A DNA stretch of 64,000 nt. It comes from Janibacter anophelis NBRC 107843. Its GTDB lineage: Bacteria; Actinomycetota; Actinomycetes; Actinomycetales; Dermatophilaceae. The stretch spans positions 1-64,000 of the forward strand of contig NZ_BCSQ01000007.1 of NCBI RefSeq assembly GCF_001570945.1. The letters are read 5' to 3'. A program made the translations under genes and the position numbers. Below are positions 1 to 8,131 of the stretch, in pieces. The notes beneath the pieces are model-generated. The model was given only the letters and a program-made list of their open reading frames with translations, ran no database searches and had not been told where the DNA came from. How positions within the stretch are numbered: position 1 is the stretch's first letter; every line of letters starts with the position of its first letter.

Positions 1-2656
1 GGGTGGCCACCCGGGTCGCCGTCCGGACGAGCCGTTGCAGGTCGGTCGGTCCCTCGACGGCTCGGCTGGTGGCTTCGGGCCAGGGCTCTCCGGGGCGTCG
101 CACGAGCAGCGGCTCGTGGACCACCCCGGGTGCGTGACCGGCCACGCGTCCGGTCTGGAAGGGTCGCGGGGGTCCACCACCGGTGCTCGTCAGGGCCCGG
201 CCGGGGGCGCCCTCGGGGATGTCCATGGCATCGGGGCGGCCGATGACGTCGTCGCTGTCGACGCGGTCGCGCACCCGCAGGGCGATGCGCAGGTTGACGT
301 TGGCCTTGATGTCCGCCGACACGATGCCGCCGGGGCGCTGGGTGGCCAGGACGAGGTGGACCCCGAGCGAGCGCCCGACCGCGGCGATGCGCATGAGGTG
401 CGCCAGGGCGTCGGGCTGCTCCTCCGCGAGCATGCGGAACTCGTCGATGACGATCATCAGGCGCGGCAGGGGAGCACCTCGGTGGTCGTCGATGTCCGTG
501 GCCCCGGACGCGGCGAGCACCCGCTCGCGGCGGGTCAGCTCGGCGTCGAGACTCGTCAGCGCACGCTCGGCGGCGGCAGGGTCGAGGTCGGTCAGCAGGC
601 CGACCGTGTGCGGCAGTCGGGCGCACTCGGCGAAGGCGGCCCCGCCCTTGTAGTCCACGAGGACGAAGGTGATCTCCTGCGGTGACAGGTGCGCGGCCAG
701 CGAGGCCACCCAGCTCTGCAGGAACTCCGACTTGCCGGAGCCGGTCGTCCCGGCCACGAGGGCATGCGGCCCGTCGCGGCGCAGGTCGATGGTCGACGCC
801 CCGTCAGCAGCCGCTCCGACGACCACCGTGAGGTCGACGGGTCGGTGCTCGCCGGCGCGACGCCAGGAGGACGCCAGGGCATCCCCGTCGTCGGGGTCGA
901 GCCCCACCAGGCCGACGAGCCGTGCGGCGCCGGGGAGGCTGCCCCCGGCCGCATCAGGGGTGGCGTCGCGCAGCGGGGTGAGCGCGCTCGCCAGGCGCTC
1001 GGCCCACGCGGCGCCCGTGCCGTCGACGGTGCCGCAGGCCGCCTGCTCGCCGGCGAGCAGCAGGCGCAGGTCGTTGCCGTCGAGCACGGCGACGGCCCTG
1101 GCCTCGTGCGGCAGCTCGGTCACGCTGTCGGCGAGGGCGATGACGAGGACGCGGTGGCGACCCCCTTCGCTCATGATCGTGCGCAAGCCGGGGTCGGAGC
1201 GCCACGCACCCACTCCGTCGACGACGACGACATGGGCCACGGGTGTCGCGACGTCGTCGCGACGGCGCTCGGACGCGCGCTCCTCGGCGACCCGAGCCAG
1301 GCCGGCGAGCAGTGCGGCTCCGCCCTCCCGGTCCGTCGCGACCCGCGCGGACCCGGGGTCGTCGTCGCGGGCCCGCAGGTGCGCCACCCCGGCGAAGGGG
1401 GACCACCATGCGTCATCGTCGTCGGCCACGATCCCCACCCGCACGTCGTGGTGGGAGTGCAGGACGACGAGCTGGCCCAGGAGGTGGCGGGCGAGGCGGT
1501 CCCGCACCCCGCGGGGCCCGGCGATCCCGAGGACACCGACCTCGGCGAGGTCGACGGCCAGGGGCACGTCGTCGAGCACGGGGTGCTCACGCACGCCCGG
1601 ACTGTGCTCGACCTCCGCGCGGGCCGGCAGGGCCCCCAGACCCAGGCGCAGCGCGAGGTGCTCGTCGTGCTGGGCGCGCCTCTCCCACAAGCGTCCTGAC
1701 TCGCCACGCGCGGCGTCGAACAGGGCGGTCGGGTCGGGTGCAGCGCGCAATCGCTCGCGCCTCTCGGCAGCCAGCGTCGCGGTGAGTCGCTCGCCGGCGC
1801 GGGCGCGCTCGACCACCCAGGCCGCATGCGCCTCGCGGTGCTCACGTCGTGAGCTCGTGCGGTCCGAGAGGGTCGAGCCGAGCACGAGCACCGGGGAGAG
1901 CAGTCCGAAGAGGAGCATCCGCGGGCCGAAGAACCACGCGAGGACGACCGCGAAGGGGAGCGGCAGCAGCACCATGACCCAGGGGATGCGGCGGCGGGTG
2001 GGGCGTTGGGGCTCGTCGGGCACGCGGATGGTGACGGGGGATCCGGCACGGGGCAGGTGCGGCGTCGGGTTGACCTCGAGCGTGCCGGTGCCGGTGGGGG
2101 TGTGGCGCGTCGGTCGCGGGCGGTGCGCCTCGACGGCGAAGGTGCTGCGTCCGGCGCGGATCCGGCTGCCCGCTCGCACGGTGGTGCCCTCGTCCGGGAC
2201 GGGGTCGCCGTCGACGAGCGTGCCGTTGGTCGTGCCGAGGTCGTGCACGAGCACGCCGTCGCGGTCCACGACCAGCTCGAGGTGCGAGCGCGAGAGGGCG
2301 TCGTCGTCGATGCGTGTGGTGGCGCCGTCACCGCGACCGATCGTGTGCCGTCCGGGCGTGAGGTCCAGGGTGCGCCCGGCGTCCGGCCCGCACACCGTCA
2401 CCAGGCGAAGGGGGGAGCGCTGACCCGCTCGTGCCACGGGACCGGTGCCGCCGATGATGATCGAGCACCCGTCGAGCAGGGGCGGCCAGCCGAGGGGCGC
2501 GTCCTGGGTCAGGCGCTCGCCGTCGACGTGGGCGCTCGCGTCGGCCCGGTCGAGGGCGGCGAGCAGGTCGCCGAGGGTGTGGTGCCCGTCGGCGCGCACG
2601 TCGACGGTCTCGGTGCCCCCGGTGTGCGCGTCGACGACGGTCGTCCGCAGCTGCAT
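1..2656 (-). CDS. FHA-FtsK/SpoIIIE membrane ATPase (EssC/EccC-like), 3' end cut by window
   Basis: An open frame of 885 codons runs from ATG at 2656 to the window edge, so the C-terminus is missing. After a roughly 90-residue N-terminal region comes an FHA domain (about residues 95-185; motifs GRHTIGRG, SRSHLEL, LGTTNGTLVDG). Two adjacent hydrophobic segments lie near 225-262, then an FtsK/SpoIIIE ATPase with Walker A GTTGSGKS at 636-643 and Walker B LMIVIDE ending at about 739. This order (FHA, two membrane spans, FtsK) is that of the EssC/EccC motor of type VII secretion systems, which drives protein export with ATP. No WXG100 gene is visible here. The FHA domain suggests control by a Thr-phosphorylated partner. 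Upstream gene bioN is 64 nt away on the same strand. A true DNA translocase is less likely because the FtsK DNA-translocation architecture (four spans, gamma domain) is not seen. Confidence 0.85.
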   Translation of the reverse strand, partial: MQLRTTVVDAHTGGTETVDVRADGHHTLGDLLAALDRADASAHVDGERLTQDAPLGWPPLLDGCSIIIGGTGPVARAGQRSPLRLVTVCGPDAGRTLDLTPGRHTIGRGDGATTRIDDDALSRSHLELVVDRDGVLVHDLGTTNGTLVDGDPVPDEGTTVRAGSRIRAGRSTFAVEAHRPRPTRHTPTGTGTLEVNPTPHLPRAGSPVTIRVPDEPQRPTRRRIPWVMVLLPLPFAVVLAWFFGPRMLLFGLLSPVLVLGSTLSDRTSSRREHREAHAAWVVERARAGERLTATLAAERRERLRAAPDPTALFDAARGESGRLWERRAQHDEHLALRLGLGALPARAEVEHSPGVREHPVLDDVPLAVDLAEVGVLGIAGPRGVRDRLARHLLGQLVVLHSHHDVRVGIVADDDDAWWSPFAGVAHLRARDDDPGSARVATDREGGAALLAGLARVAEERASERRRDDVATPVAHVVVVDGVGAWRSDPGLRTIMSEGGRHRVLVIALADSVTELPHEARAVAVLDGNDLRLLLAGEQAACGTVDGTGAAWAERLASALTPLRDATPDAAGGSLPGAARLVGLVGLDPDDGDALASSWRRAGEHRPVDLTVVVGAAADGASTIDLRRDGPHALVAGTTGSGKSEFLQSWVASLAAHLSPQEITFVLVDYKGGAAFAECARLPHTVGLLTDLDPAAAERALTSLDAELTRRERVLAASGATDIDDHRGAPLPRLMIVIDEFRMLAEEQPDALAHLMRIAAVGRSLGVHLVLATQRPGGIVSADIKANVNLRIALRVRDRVDSDDVIGRPDAMDIPEGAPGRALTSTGGGPPRPFQTGRVAGHAPGVVHEPLLVRRPGEPWPEATSRAVEGPTDLQRLVRTATRVAT

Positions 2657-2720
2657 GGAGGCACGGTAGGTCGATCGGCCCGATCGGTGCCCGCGGTTGT
2701 CCACAGGCTGCCCGGCAGGG

Positions 2721-3317
2721 TCAGTCGTCGAGTCCTCGCGCGGCCAGTGCGTCGCCCATCGCGTCCGCCCGCCGCAGCGCACCGACGATGAGCGGCACGG
2801 CGAAGGCCCTCGGGCTCGCCGCCAGGCCGCGCGCGTGCTGGGCCTCCCGGACCCGCTGGCCGAGGTCGACGACGAGGGGCACGGCGCGGATGGCGAGCTG
2901 CAGCATCAGCCCGACCCGCTCGGGATTGACCCCGACCCGACGCAGCGGCCCGCACACCTGCACGACGACGTCGATGAGGTCGCTCGTGCGGGTCGTCAGC
3001 GTCACGAGGTTGGCGAGCAGCACGAGCGCGACGAGCACCCCGACGATGACGACGGCGCGCTGCCACCCGGCGACGACGGTCTGGAAGAGCGCGAGCGGCA
3101 CCATGACGAAGAGCAGCGGACGCACCATCTGCAGCAGCACCCGCAGGGGCATGCGGGCGAGGGCGTACCCCGCGAGCACGACGGCCAGGGCGATCGTCGT
3201 GACCAGCGGCGAGCGGACGAAGGGGGAGGCGAGTCCGGTGAGCAGCAGCCCGGCGAGCTTGACCCCAGCGGGCAGCCGGTGGAGGAGCGAGTCGCCCTCG
3301 CGGTAGAGCCCGATCAC
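2721..3317 (-). CDS. bioN: BioN, energy-coupling (EcfT-type) membrane subunit of biotin ECF transporter
   Basis: The 198-residue protein has about five hydrophobic segments and two Ala-Arg-Gly motifs (in AQHARGLAA and at the C-terminus LAARGLDD), the hallmark of EcfT proteins that couple the ATPase to the substrate-binding S component. It is last in a five-gene operon that begins with bioY, and its ATG overlaps the bioM stop codon by 4 nt (ATGA), so translation is probably coupled. Length is normal for BioN (about 200 residues). The substrate assignment rests on the neighbouring bioY rather than on this protein alone. Confidence 0.9.
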   Translation of the reverse strand: MIGLYREGDSLLHRLPAGVKLAGLLLTGLASPFVRSPLVTTIALAVVLAGYALARMPLRVLLQMVRPLLFVMVPLALFQTVVAGWQRAVVIVGVLVALVLLANLVTLTTRTSDLIDVVVQVCGPLRRVGVNPERVGLMLQLAIRAVPLVVDLGQRVREAQHARGLAASPRAFAVPLIVGALRRADAMGDALAARGLDD

Positions 3318-4003
3318 CGGTCGCGGTCCATCAGCTCGAGGTAGCGCGCGATGGAGTCCGCGGGGGTCCCGTCGTGGACGAGTCGGCTGTCGTCGAAGAC
3401 GAGCACCCGGTCGAAGTCGGCCAGGAGATCGAGGTGGTGCGTGACGAGGACGACCTGCTGGGGCAGGGAGCGCACGACGTCGGCGACCCGGCGTGCGTTG
3501 CGGATGTCGAGGAGCGTCGTCGGCTCGTCCATGACGAGCAGGTCGGGCTCGGTGACGAGGACGGCGGCGAGGGCGAGCAGCTGCTTCTGCCCACCCGAGA
3601 GCAGGTGGGCCGGGTGGTCACCGCGACCGGCGAGGCCGTGGCCGGCCAGGGCGGCGTCGACGCGGGCGGCGATCTCTCCCTTCGTCAGGCCGCGGCGCCG
3701 CAGGGAGAAGGCGACGTCCTCGGCGACGGTCGGCATGACGATCTGCGCGTCGGGATCGGTGAAGCAGAAGCCGACCCGCCGCCGCACCTCACGCCCCTGC
3801 GTCGCGGTCGAGAGCCCGTCGAGGGTCACGGTGCCCTGCTCCGGGACGACGAGGCCGTTGAGCATCCGGGCAAAGGTCGACTTGCCCGATCCGTTGGCCC
3901 CGATGACCCCGATCCGCTGCTCCTCGAGGCGGACGGTCACCTCGCTCAGGACCGGACGGCCCCCGTCGAAGCCGTGCGTCACGTCGCGGACGTCGATCAG
4001 CAT
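3314..4003 (-). CDS. bioM: BioM, ATPase of biotin ECF transporter
   Basis: The 229-residue ABC ATPase energises biotin uptake with BioN and BioY. It shows Walker A GANGSGKST, a Q-loop region FTDPDAQIVMP, the signature LLSGGQKQ, Walker B LLVMDEPT and the switch His in VTHHLDLL. A longer open frame exists upstream, but ATG at 4003 is chosen because it gives the normal ABC N-terminus and overlaps the thiolase stop by 7 nt, in keeping with the rest of the operon. Confidence 0.92.
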   Translation of the reverse strand: MLIDVRDVTHGFDGGRPVLSEVTVRLEEQRIGVIGANGSGKSTFARMLNGLVVPEQGTVTLDGLSTATQGREVRRRVGFCFTDPDAQIVMPTVAEDVAFSLRRRGLTKGEIAARVDAALAGHGLAGRGDHPAHLLSGGQKQLLALAAVLVTEPDLLVMDEPTTLLDIRNARRVADVVRSLPQQVVLVTHHLDLLADFDRVLVFDDSRLVHDGTPADSIARYLELMDRDR

Positions 4004-5127
4004 GCCTGCACCACCATGGCCACACCCTGCCCGCCGCCGGCGGCGATGGCGGTGAGGCCGAGCGTGCCCCGCTGCTGTGTCACGAGCTGGTGGAAGAGCC
4101 GGACGACGAGGACGGCTCCGGAGGCTCCCCACGGGTGGCCGAGCGCGAGGGCGCCTCCGTCGGCGCAGACGCGAAGGGGGTCCAGCCCCAGCTCGTCGCA
4201 GCACGCCAGGACCTGCCCGGCGAACGCCTCGTTGACCTCGATCGCGTCGAGCGCGTCGAGACCGATCCCGCTGCGCTGCAATGCTTCTCGAACGGCGGGC
4301 ACGAGGCCACGGCCGGGGCGGTGCGGCTCGACGCCCGCGGTGGCGGTCGCAAGGATCCGCAGGCCGGGTACGCCGAGTCGGGCGTGCGTCGTCTCGTCGA
4401 CGACGGCGACCGCGGCGGCCCCGTCGCTGATGCCGCAGGAGTTGCCGGCGGTCACGGTGCCGTCGGCGAGGAAGGTCGGCCGGAGCCGGGCGAGCTTGTC
4501 GCGCGTGAGGGTGGCTCGCGGTCGGTCGTCCCGGTCCACGCCGTCGATCGCGACGATCTCGTCGGCGAAGACGCCGGCATCGCGGGCGGCAACGGCGCGG
4601 GCGTGGGACCGGGCCGCGTACTCGTCCTGGCGCTCGCGGGTCACCCCGGCCTCCTGCGCGAGCAGGTCGTTGGCCACACCCATCTCGGGGTCGTCCCATC
4701 CCTGCGGGGCGAAGGGAGCGCGCTCGTACCGCACGGGATCGGCGCCGTCGACGGGTGGCCAGTGCCGCCACGGCGCGGTGCTCACGGACTCGACGCCCCC
4801 GGCGAGCACGGCGGGGGCGCCGCCGCGGACGAACCGGTCGGCGACCTCGATGGCGGCCAGGCCGCTGGCGCACTGCCGGTCGACGGTGAGGGCGGGGACG
4901 TGGACGGGCAGTCCGGCGGCGAGGGCCGCCGAGCGGGCGACGTCGCCGCCGGGGCCCATGCAGTTGCCGAGGACGACGTCGGTGATCTCGTCGGGCGCCA
5001 GCCCGGATCGGGCGAGGGTGGCCGCGAGGACGGGTGCGGCGAGCCGGTCGGCGGTGTGCCCGGACAGGGAGCGCCCGGCGGTGCCGATGGGGGAGCGGGT
5101 CGCGGTGACGATGACGGAGGTGCTCAT
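3997..5127 (-). CDS. Thiolase-like protein lacking the second catalytic Cys, in biotin operon
   Basis: The 376-residue protein belongs to the thiolase family (acetyl-CoA C-acetyltransferases). The nucleophile Cys86 is present in DRQCASG, as are the NEAFAGQ block and the catalytic His331 in ALGHPWGASGA. The C-terminal block that normally reads C-x-G-G-G-x-G reads AAGGGQG here, so the acid/base Cys is Ala362 and ordinary thiolysis or Claisen condensation is doubtful. Its ATG overlaps the ligase stop by 4 nt and its stop overlaps bioM. Known context: Bacillus subtilis has a bioY-like gene with ligase and thiolase genes (yhfUTS), and the same trio is seen here. The start at 5127 is preferred over upstream in-frame starts because of the ATGA overlap and the typical thiolase N-terminus. 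Confidence 0.88.
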   Translation of the reverse strand: MSTSVIVTATRSPIGTAGRSLSGHTADRLAAPVLAATLARSGLAPDEITDVVLGNCMGPGGDVARSAALAAGLPVHVPALTVDRQCASGLAAIEVADRFVRGGAPAVLAGGVESVSTAPWRHWPPVDGADPVRYERAPFAPQGWDDPEMGVANDLLAQEAGVTRERQDEYAARSHARAVAARDAGVFADEIVAIDGVDRDDRPRATLTRDKLARLRPTFLADGTVTAGNSCGISDGAAAVAVVDETTHARLGVPGLRILATATAGVEPHRPGRGLVPAVREALQRSGIGLDALDAIEVNEAFAGQVLACCDELGLDPLRVCADGGALALGHPWGASGAVLVVRLFHQLVTQQRGTLGLTAIAAGGGQGVAMVVQAC

Positions 5128-6101
5128 CGCGCCGCCTCGAGGGCCGCCCGCACGGCGGTCCGGTCGACCTTGTCGGCGCCTGTGAGGGGCAGCGGGTCGA
5201 GGTGCAGCCACCGCCGGGGGCGCTGCGCGGGGGTGAGGTGCTCGCGGGCCAGCGCCGTCAGGAGCGGCACGTCGGCGGCGTCGGTCACGGCGGCGGCGAC
5301 GAGCTCACCGAGGTCCGGGTGTGGCAGGCCGACGACGACGAGGTCGCCGGTGGCGAGTGGTCGCAGCACGCCCTCGACGTCGGCGACGCGCACGGTGGCG
5401 CCGGCGGTCGTGATGCCGCCGACGCGGCCGTGGACGACGACCCGACCGTCGACGACGGTGCCGCGGTCAGCGACGGTGGTCCAGCCCCCTTCGCTCGTCA
5501 GGTGGTGCTCGGGCTCGAGGTAGCCGTCGGCGACGAAGGGGGAGCGCACCCACAGCTGCCCGTCGCGCGCCTCGACGTCGACGCCGGGGAAGGGGCGCAG
5601 GCCGTCGGCGTGCTCGCCCCAGGCGACGAAGGACAGCTCGGCCGCACCGTAGTAGTGGTGCAGTCGGGCGCCGGCTGCCGCGACGCGCTCGGCGGTCGCG
5701 GCATCGACCCGGTCGCCGGCGACGACGAGCGTACGGCCGGTGAGGTCGGTCCCGTCGGCGAGCAGGCGGTGCAGCGCGGCCGGGGTGAGGTGGGCGTGAG
5801 TGGCGTCGGCGAGGCGGTCGACGATGGTCGCGCCGACCGCGCGGGCGTGGACGGCGGCGAAAAGGTTCATCGTCGCGGTCAGGGGTCCCGGCAGCCACAC
5901 GCAACTGGCCGCGGTCGTGCCGGTCAGGGCGCCGACGGCGGCGAAGGAGTCGGTCCATGACCCCGTGCTGCGCACGACGGTGCGTGGTCTGCCGGTCGTG
6001 CCGGAGGTCGGCAGGGCGATCGGGCGGCCGCTGCGGCGCGCGTCGTCGAAGGCGGCGACCGGGTCGGCCGCCGCCAGGACGTGGACCTCAGACGCGGGCA
6101 T
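5124..6101 (-). CDS. Short AMP-binding acyl-CoA ligase-like protein in biotin operon (YhfT-like)
   Basis: The protein has 325 residues and carries the adenylate-forming core motif TSGTTGRPR near residues 33-41 (Arg where Lys is usual) and a C-terminal TGADKVDR segment holding the conserved Lys of this superfamily. It is much shorter than typical acyl-CoA ligases (about 500 residues) because the N-terminal region is missing, resembling short MenE-like enzymes. It lies between bioY (14-nt overlap) and the thiolase-like gene (4-nt overlap), so it is almost certainly co-expressed with biotin uptake. By family it would make an acyl-AMP and then an acyl-CoA; the substrate is unknown, and biotin, a precursor or a pimelate-like acid are guesses. 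The start at 6101 gives the normal start just ahead of the nucleotide-binding motif. Confidence 0.8.
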   Translation of the reverse strand: MPASEVHVLAAADPVAAFDDARRSGRPIALPTSGTTGRPRTVVRSTGSWTDSFAAVGALTGTTAASCVWLPGPLTATMNLFAAVHARAVGATIVDRLADATHAHLTPAALHRLLADGTDLTGRTLVVAGDRVDAATAERVAAAGARLHHYYGAAELSFVAWGEHADGLRPFPGVDVEARDGQLWVRSPFVADGYLEPEHHLTSEGGWTTVADRGTVVDGRVVVHGRVGGITTAGATVRVADVEGVLRPLATGDLVVVGLPHPDLGELVAAAVTDAADVPLLTALAREHLTPAQRPRRWLHLDPLPLTGADKVDRTAVRAALEAAR

Positions 6102-6678
6102 CGGCACGCTCGGCCCGACGGGTCCGGATGAGGCCGGGGTAGGCCGCGTGCACCCCCTTCGCGACGAAGGCGCAGATGACCGCCTTGGCGAGGTCGCCCG
6201 GCATGAAGGGGGCAGCCGCCACCAGCGCGGCGCCCGGGGTGAGGTCGGCGCGCAGGACCATGCCGACGACACCGAGGAGGTTGAGCAGGAGGACGCCACC
6301 GAGGACGTTGATGCCGATCGCCGGGGCGATGCGGTAGGGGGCGCCCATCGCGTTGGTCATCGCGCCGATCGCCCAGGCCGCGATCGGCCAGCCGATGAGG
6401 TAGCCGACGCTCGGGCCGGCGAAGACGCCCAGCCCACCGCGGCCGCCGGCGAGCAGGGGCAGGCCCAGGGCGACGAGCGCGAGCAGCACGAGGACCGCGA
6501 GGGCGCCGCGGCGGGCACCGAGGACCGCGCCGGCGAGCATGATCCCGAGCGACTGCGCGGTGATCGGGACGGCATTGCCGAAGGGGGCGATCGCCGGGAT
6601 GAGGCCGAGGACGGCGATGATCCCGGCGAAGGTGGCGATCTGGGCCAGCTCGCGGCCGGTGGAGCGCTGCGTGGACAA
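6088..6678 (-). CDS. bioY: BioY, biotin-binding S component of ECF transporter
   Basis: This 196-residue integral membrane protein has about six hydrophobic segments and typical BioY features: an N-terminal region ending in NAVPITAQSLG, a GPSVGYLIGWP segment and a C-terminal MPGDLAKAVICA block. BioY binds biotin at the membrane and works with BioM and BioN, both encoded three to four genes downstream. I chose the TTG at 6678 because a GAGAGG ribosome-binding sequence sits 7 nt ahead and the length fits the family; an ATG at 6762 in the same frame would add 28 polar residues. The gene heads the operon and faces a BioQ-like operator. Confidence 0.92.
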   Translation of the reverse strand: MSTQRSTGRELAQIATFAGIIAVLGLIPAIAPFGNAVPITAQSLGIMLAGAVLGARRGALAVLVLLALVALGLPLLAGGRGGLGVFAGPSVGYLIGWPIAAWAIGAMTNAMGAPYRIAPAIGINVLGGVLLLNLLGVVGMVLRADLTPGAALVAAAPFMPGDLAKAVICAFVAKGVHAAYPGLIRTRRAERADARV

Positions 6679-6765
6679 GGTGGTGCCTCTCGGTCCGGGG
6701 ACGGCGCGAGGTGGCGGTGCCGTCCGGTGTCGGGCACCGATCATGGCACGGTTCCGGAGCACAGC

Positions 6766-6778
6766 AGAACACCGTTCA
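6766..6778 (-). promoter_or_regulatory. BioQ-like operator upstream of bioY
   Basis: On the minus strand the site reads TGAAC-GGT-GTTCT, a 13-bp palindrome. The known actinobacterial BioQ (TetR family biotin repressor) consensus is TGAAC-N3-GTTAC, so ten fixed positions match at nine. It lies 88 nt upstream of the bioY start and overlaps the likely -35 region of a promoter with a CATGAT -10 box (6745-6740), a good place for a repressor. bioQ itself is not in the window. Confidence 0.7.
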
Positions 6779-6901
6779 GTTCGTGGTCCTGCCGGGGCCT
6801 GTGGATTCTCGAGATGCGAAGCGCCAGCAAATCGCTACGGTTCTTGATCGGTGGCCCGGGGAGGGGCACCACGCCACATCCACATCACGAAGGGGGCGCA
6901 G

Positions 6902-8131
6902 GTGGACGCCGTCGAGACGGTCGAGACCGAGGTCCGCGAGCTCATCCGGCGCTCCGGGCTGGACCCGGTCAAGGAGACCGCGGAGGTCGCCGACCTCGTG
7001 CGCGCGGCCGTCACCGACTACGACGAGCGCGCCACCCACGGTGGTCTGCCGATGCTCGGCAACTTCGAGGCGGCGGTCAAGGCGGTCCTCGACACCGTCG
7101 CCGGCTTCGGCCCGCTGCAGCGCTTCTTCGACGACCCGCTCGTCGAGGAGATCTGGATCAACAGCCCGAGCCAGGTCTTCGTCGCGCGCAACGGCGTGCC
7201 CGAGCTGACGAGCACGGTCCTCACCGCGGACGAGGTGCGTGACCTCGTCGAAAAGATGCTCAAGTCCTCCGGTCGCCGGATCGACCTCTCGTCTCCCTTC
7301 GTCGACGCGATGCTGCCGGACGGCAGCCGACTGCACGTCGTCATCCCCGACATCACGCGGGAGCACTGGGCGGTCAACATCCGCAAGTTCGTCGTCAAGG
7401 CCGACCACCTGGACGACCTCGTGCGTCTGGGGACGCTGACCAAGGAGGCTGCGACCTTCCTGCAGGCCGCGGTCGCGGCGGGGCTCAACGTGCTCGTCGC
7501 CGGAGGTACCCAGGCGGGCAAGACGACCCTGCTCAACTGCCTCTCGGCCGCCATCCCACCGCGGGAGCGGGTCGTGACGTGCGAGGAGGTCTTCGAGTTG
7601 AAGATCCCCATGCGCGACGTCGTCTCGATGCAGTGCCGCCAGTCCAACCTCGAGGGCCTGGGCGAGGTGCCGCTGCGGCGCCTGGTCAAGGAGGCCCTGC
7701 GCATGCGGCCCTCGCGCATCATCGTCGGTGAGGTGCGTCAGGCCGAGAGCCTCGACCTGCTCATCGCGCTCAACTCCGGTCTGCCGGGCATGTGCACGAT
7801 CCACGCCAACTCGGCCCGCGAGGCCGTGACGAAGATGTGCACCCTCCCGCTGCTCGCCGGGGAAAACGTGGGATCGCGCTTCGTCGTGCCCACCGTCGCC
7901 GGGTCGATCGACCTCGTCGTGCATGCGGCGCTCGAGTCCGACGGCGTGCGTCGCGTCCGCGAGATCGTGGCCCTGCCGGGCCGGATCGAGAACGACGTCG
8001 TGGAGATCAGCGACATCTTCACCACCCGCGAGGGGCGTCTCGTGCGTGCCGACGGCTACCCGCCGCACCGTGAGCGCTTCGCCCGCGCCGGGTACGACGT
8101 GGCCGCCCTGCTCGGGGGTGTGCCCGCGTGA
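6902..8131 (+). CDS. tadA: TadA/CpaF secretion ATPase, Tad locus 1
   Basis: A 409-residue GSPII_E/VirB11-family hexameric ATPase that powers assembly of Tad (type IVc, Flp) pili at the cytoplasmic face. Walker A is GGTQAGKTT near residue 202; the Asp/His boxes are in the EVFELKIP and GEVRQAESLD segments, followed by the TIHANSAREA motif. GTG at 6902 is chosen because AAGGGGG lies 5 nt before it; an in-frame start at 6851 would add 17 atypical residues. It heads a seven-gene overlapping operon and is divergent from bioY. Confidence 0.92.
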   Translation: MDAVETVETEVRELIRRSGLDPVKETAEVADLVRAAVTDYDERATHGGLPMLGNFEAAVKAVLDTVAGFGPLQRFFDDPLVEEIWINSPSQVFVARNGVPELTSTVLTADEVRDLVEKMLKSSGRRIDLSSPFVDAMLPDGSRLHVVIPDITREHWAVNIRKFVVKADHLDDLVRLGTLTKEAATFLQAAVAAGLNVLVAGGTQAGKTTLLNCLSAAIPPRERVVTCEEVFELKIPMRDVVSMQCRQSNLEGLGEVPLRRLVKEALRMRPSRIIVGEVRQAESLDLLIALNSGLPGMCTIHANSAREAVTKMCTLPLLAGENVGSRFVVPTVAGSIDLVVHAALESDGVRRVREIVALPGRIENDVVEISDIFTTREGRLVRADGYPPHRERFARAGYDVAALLGGVPA

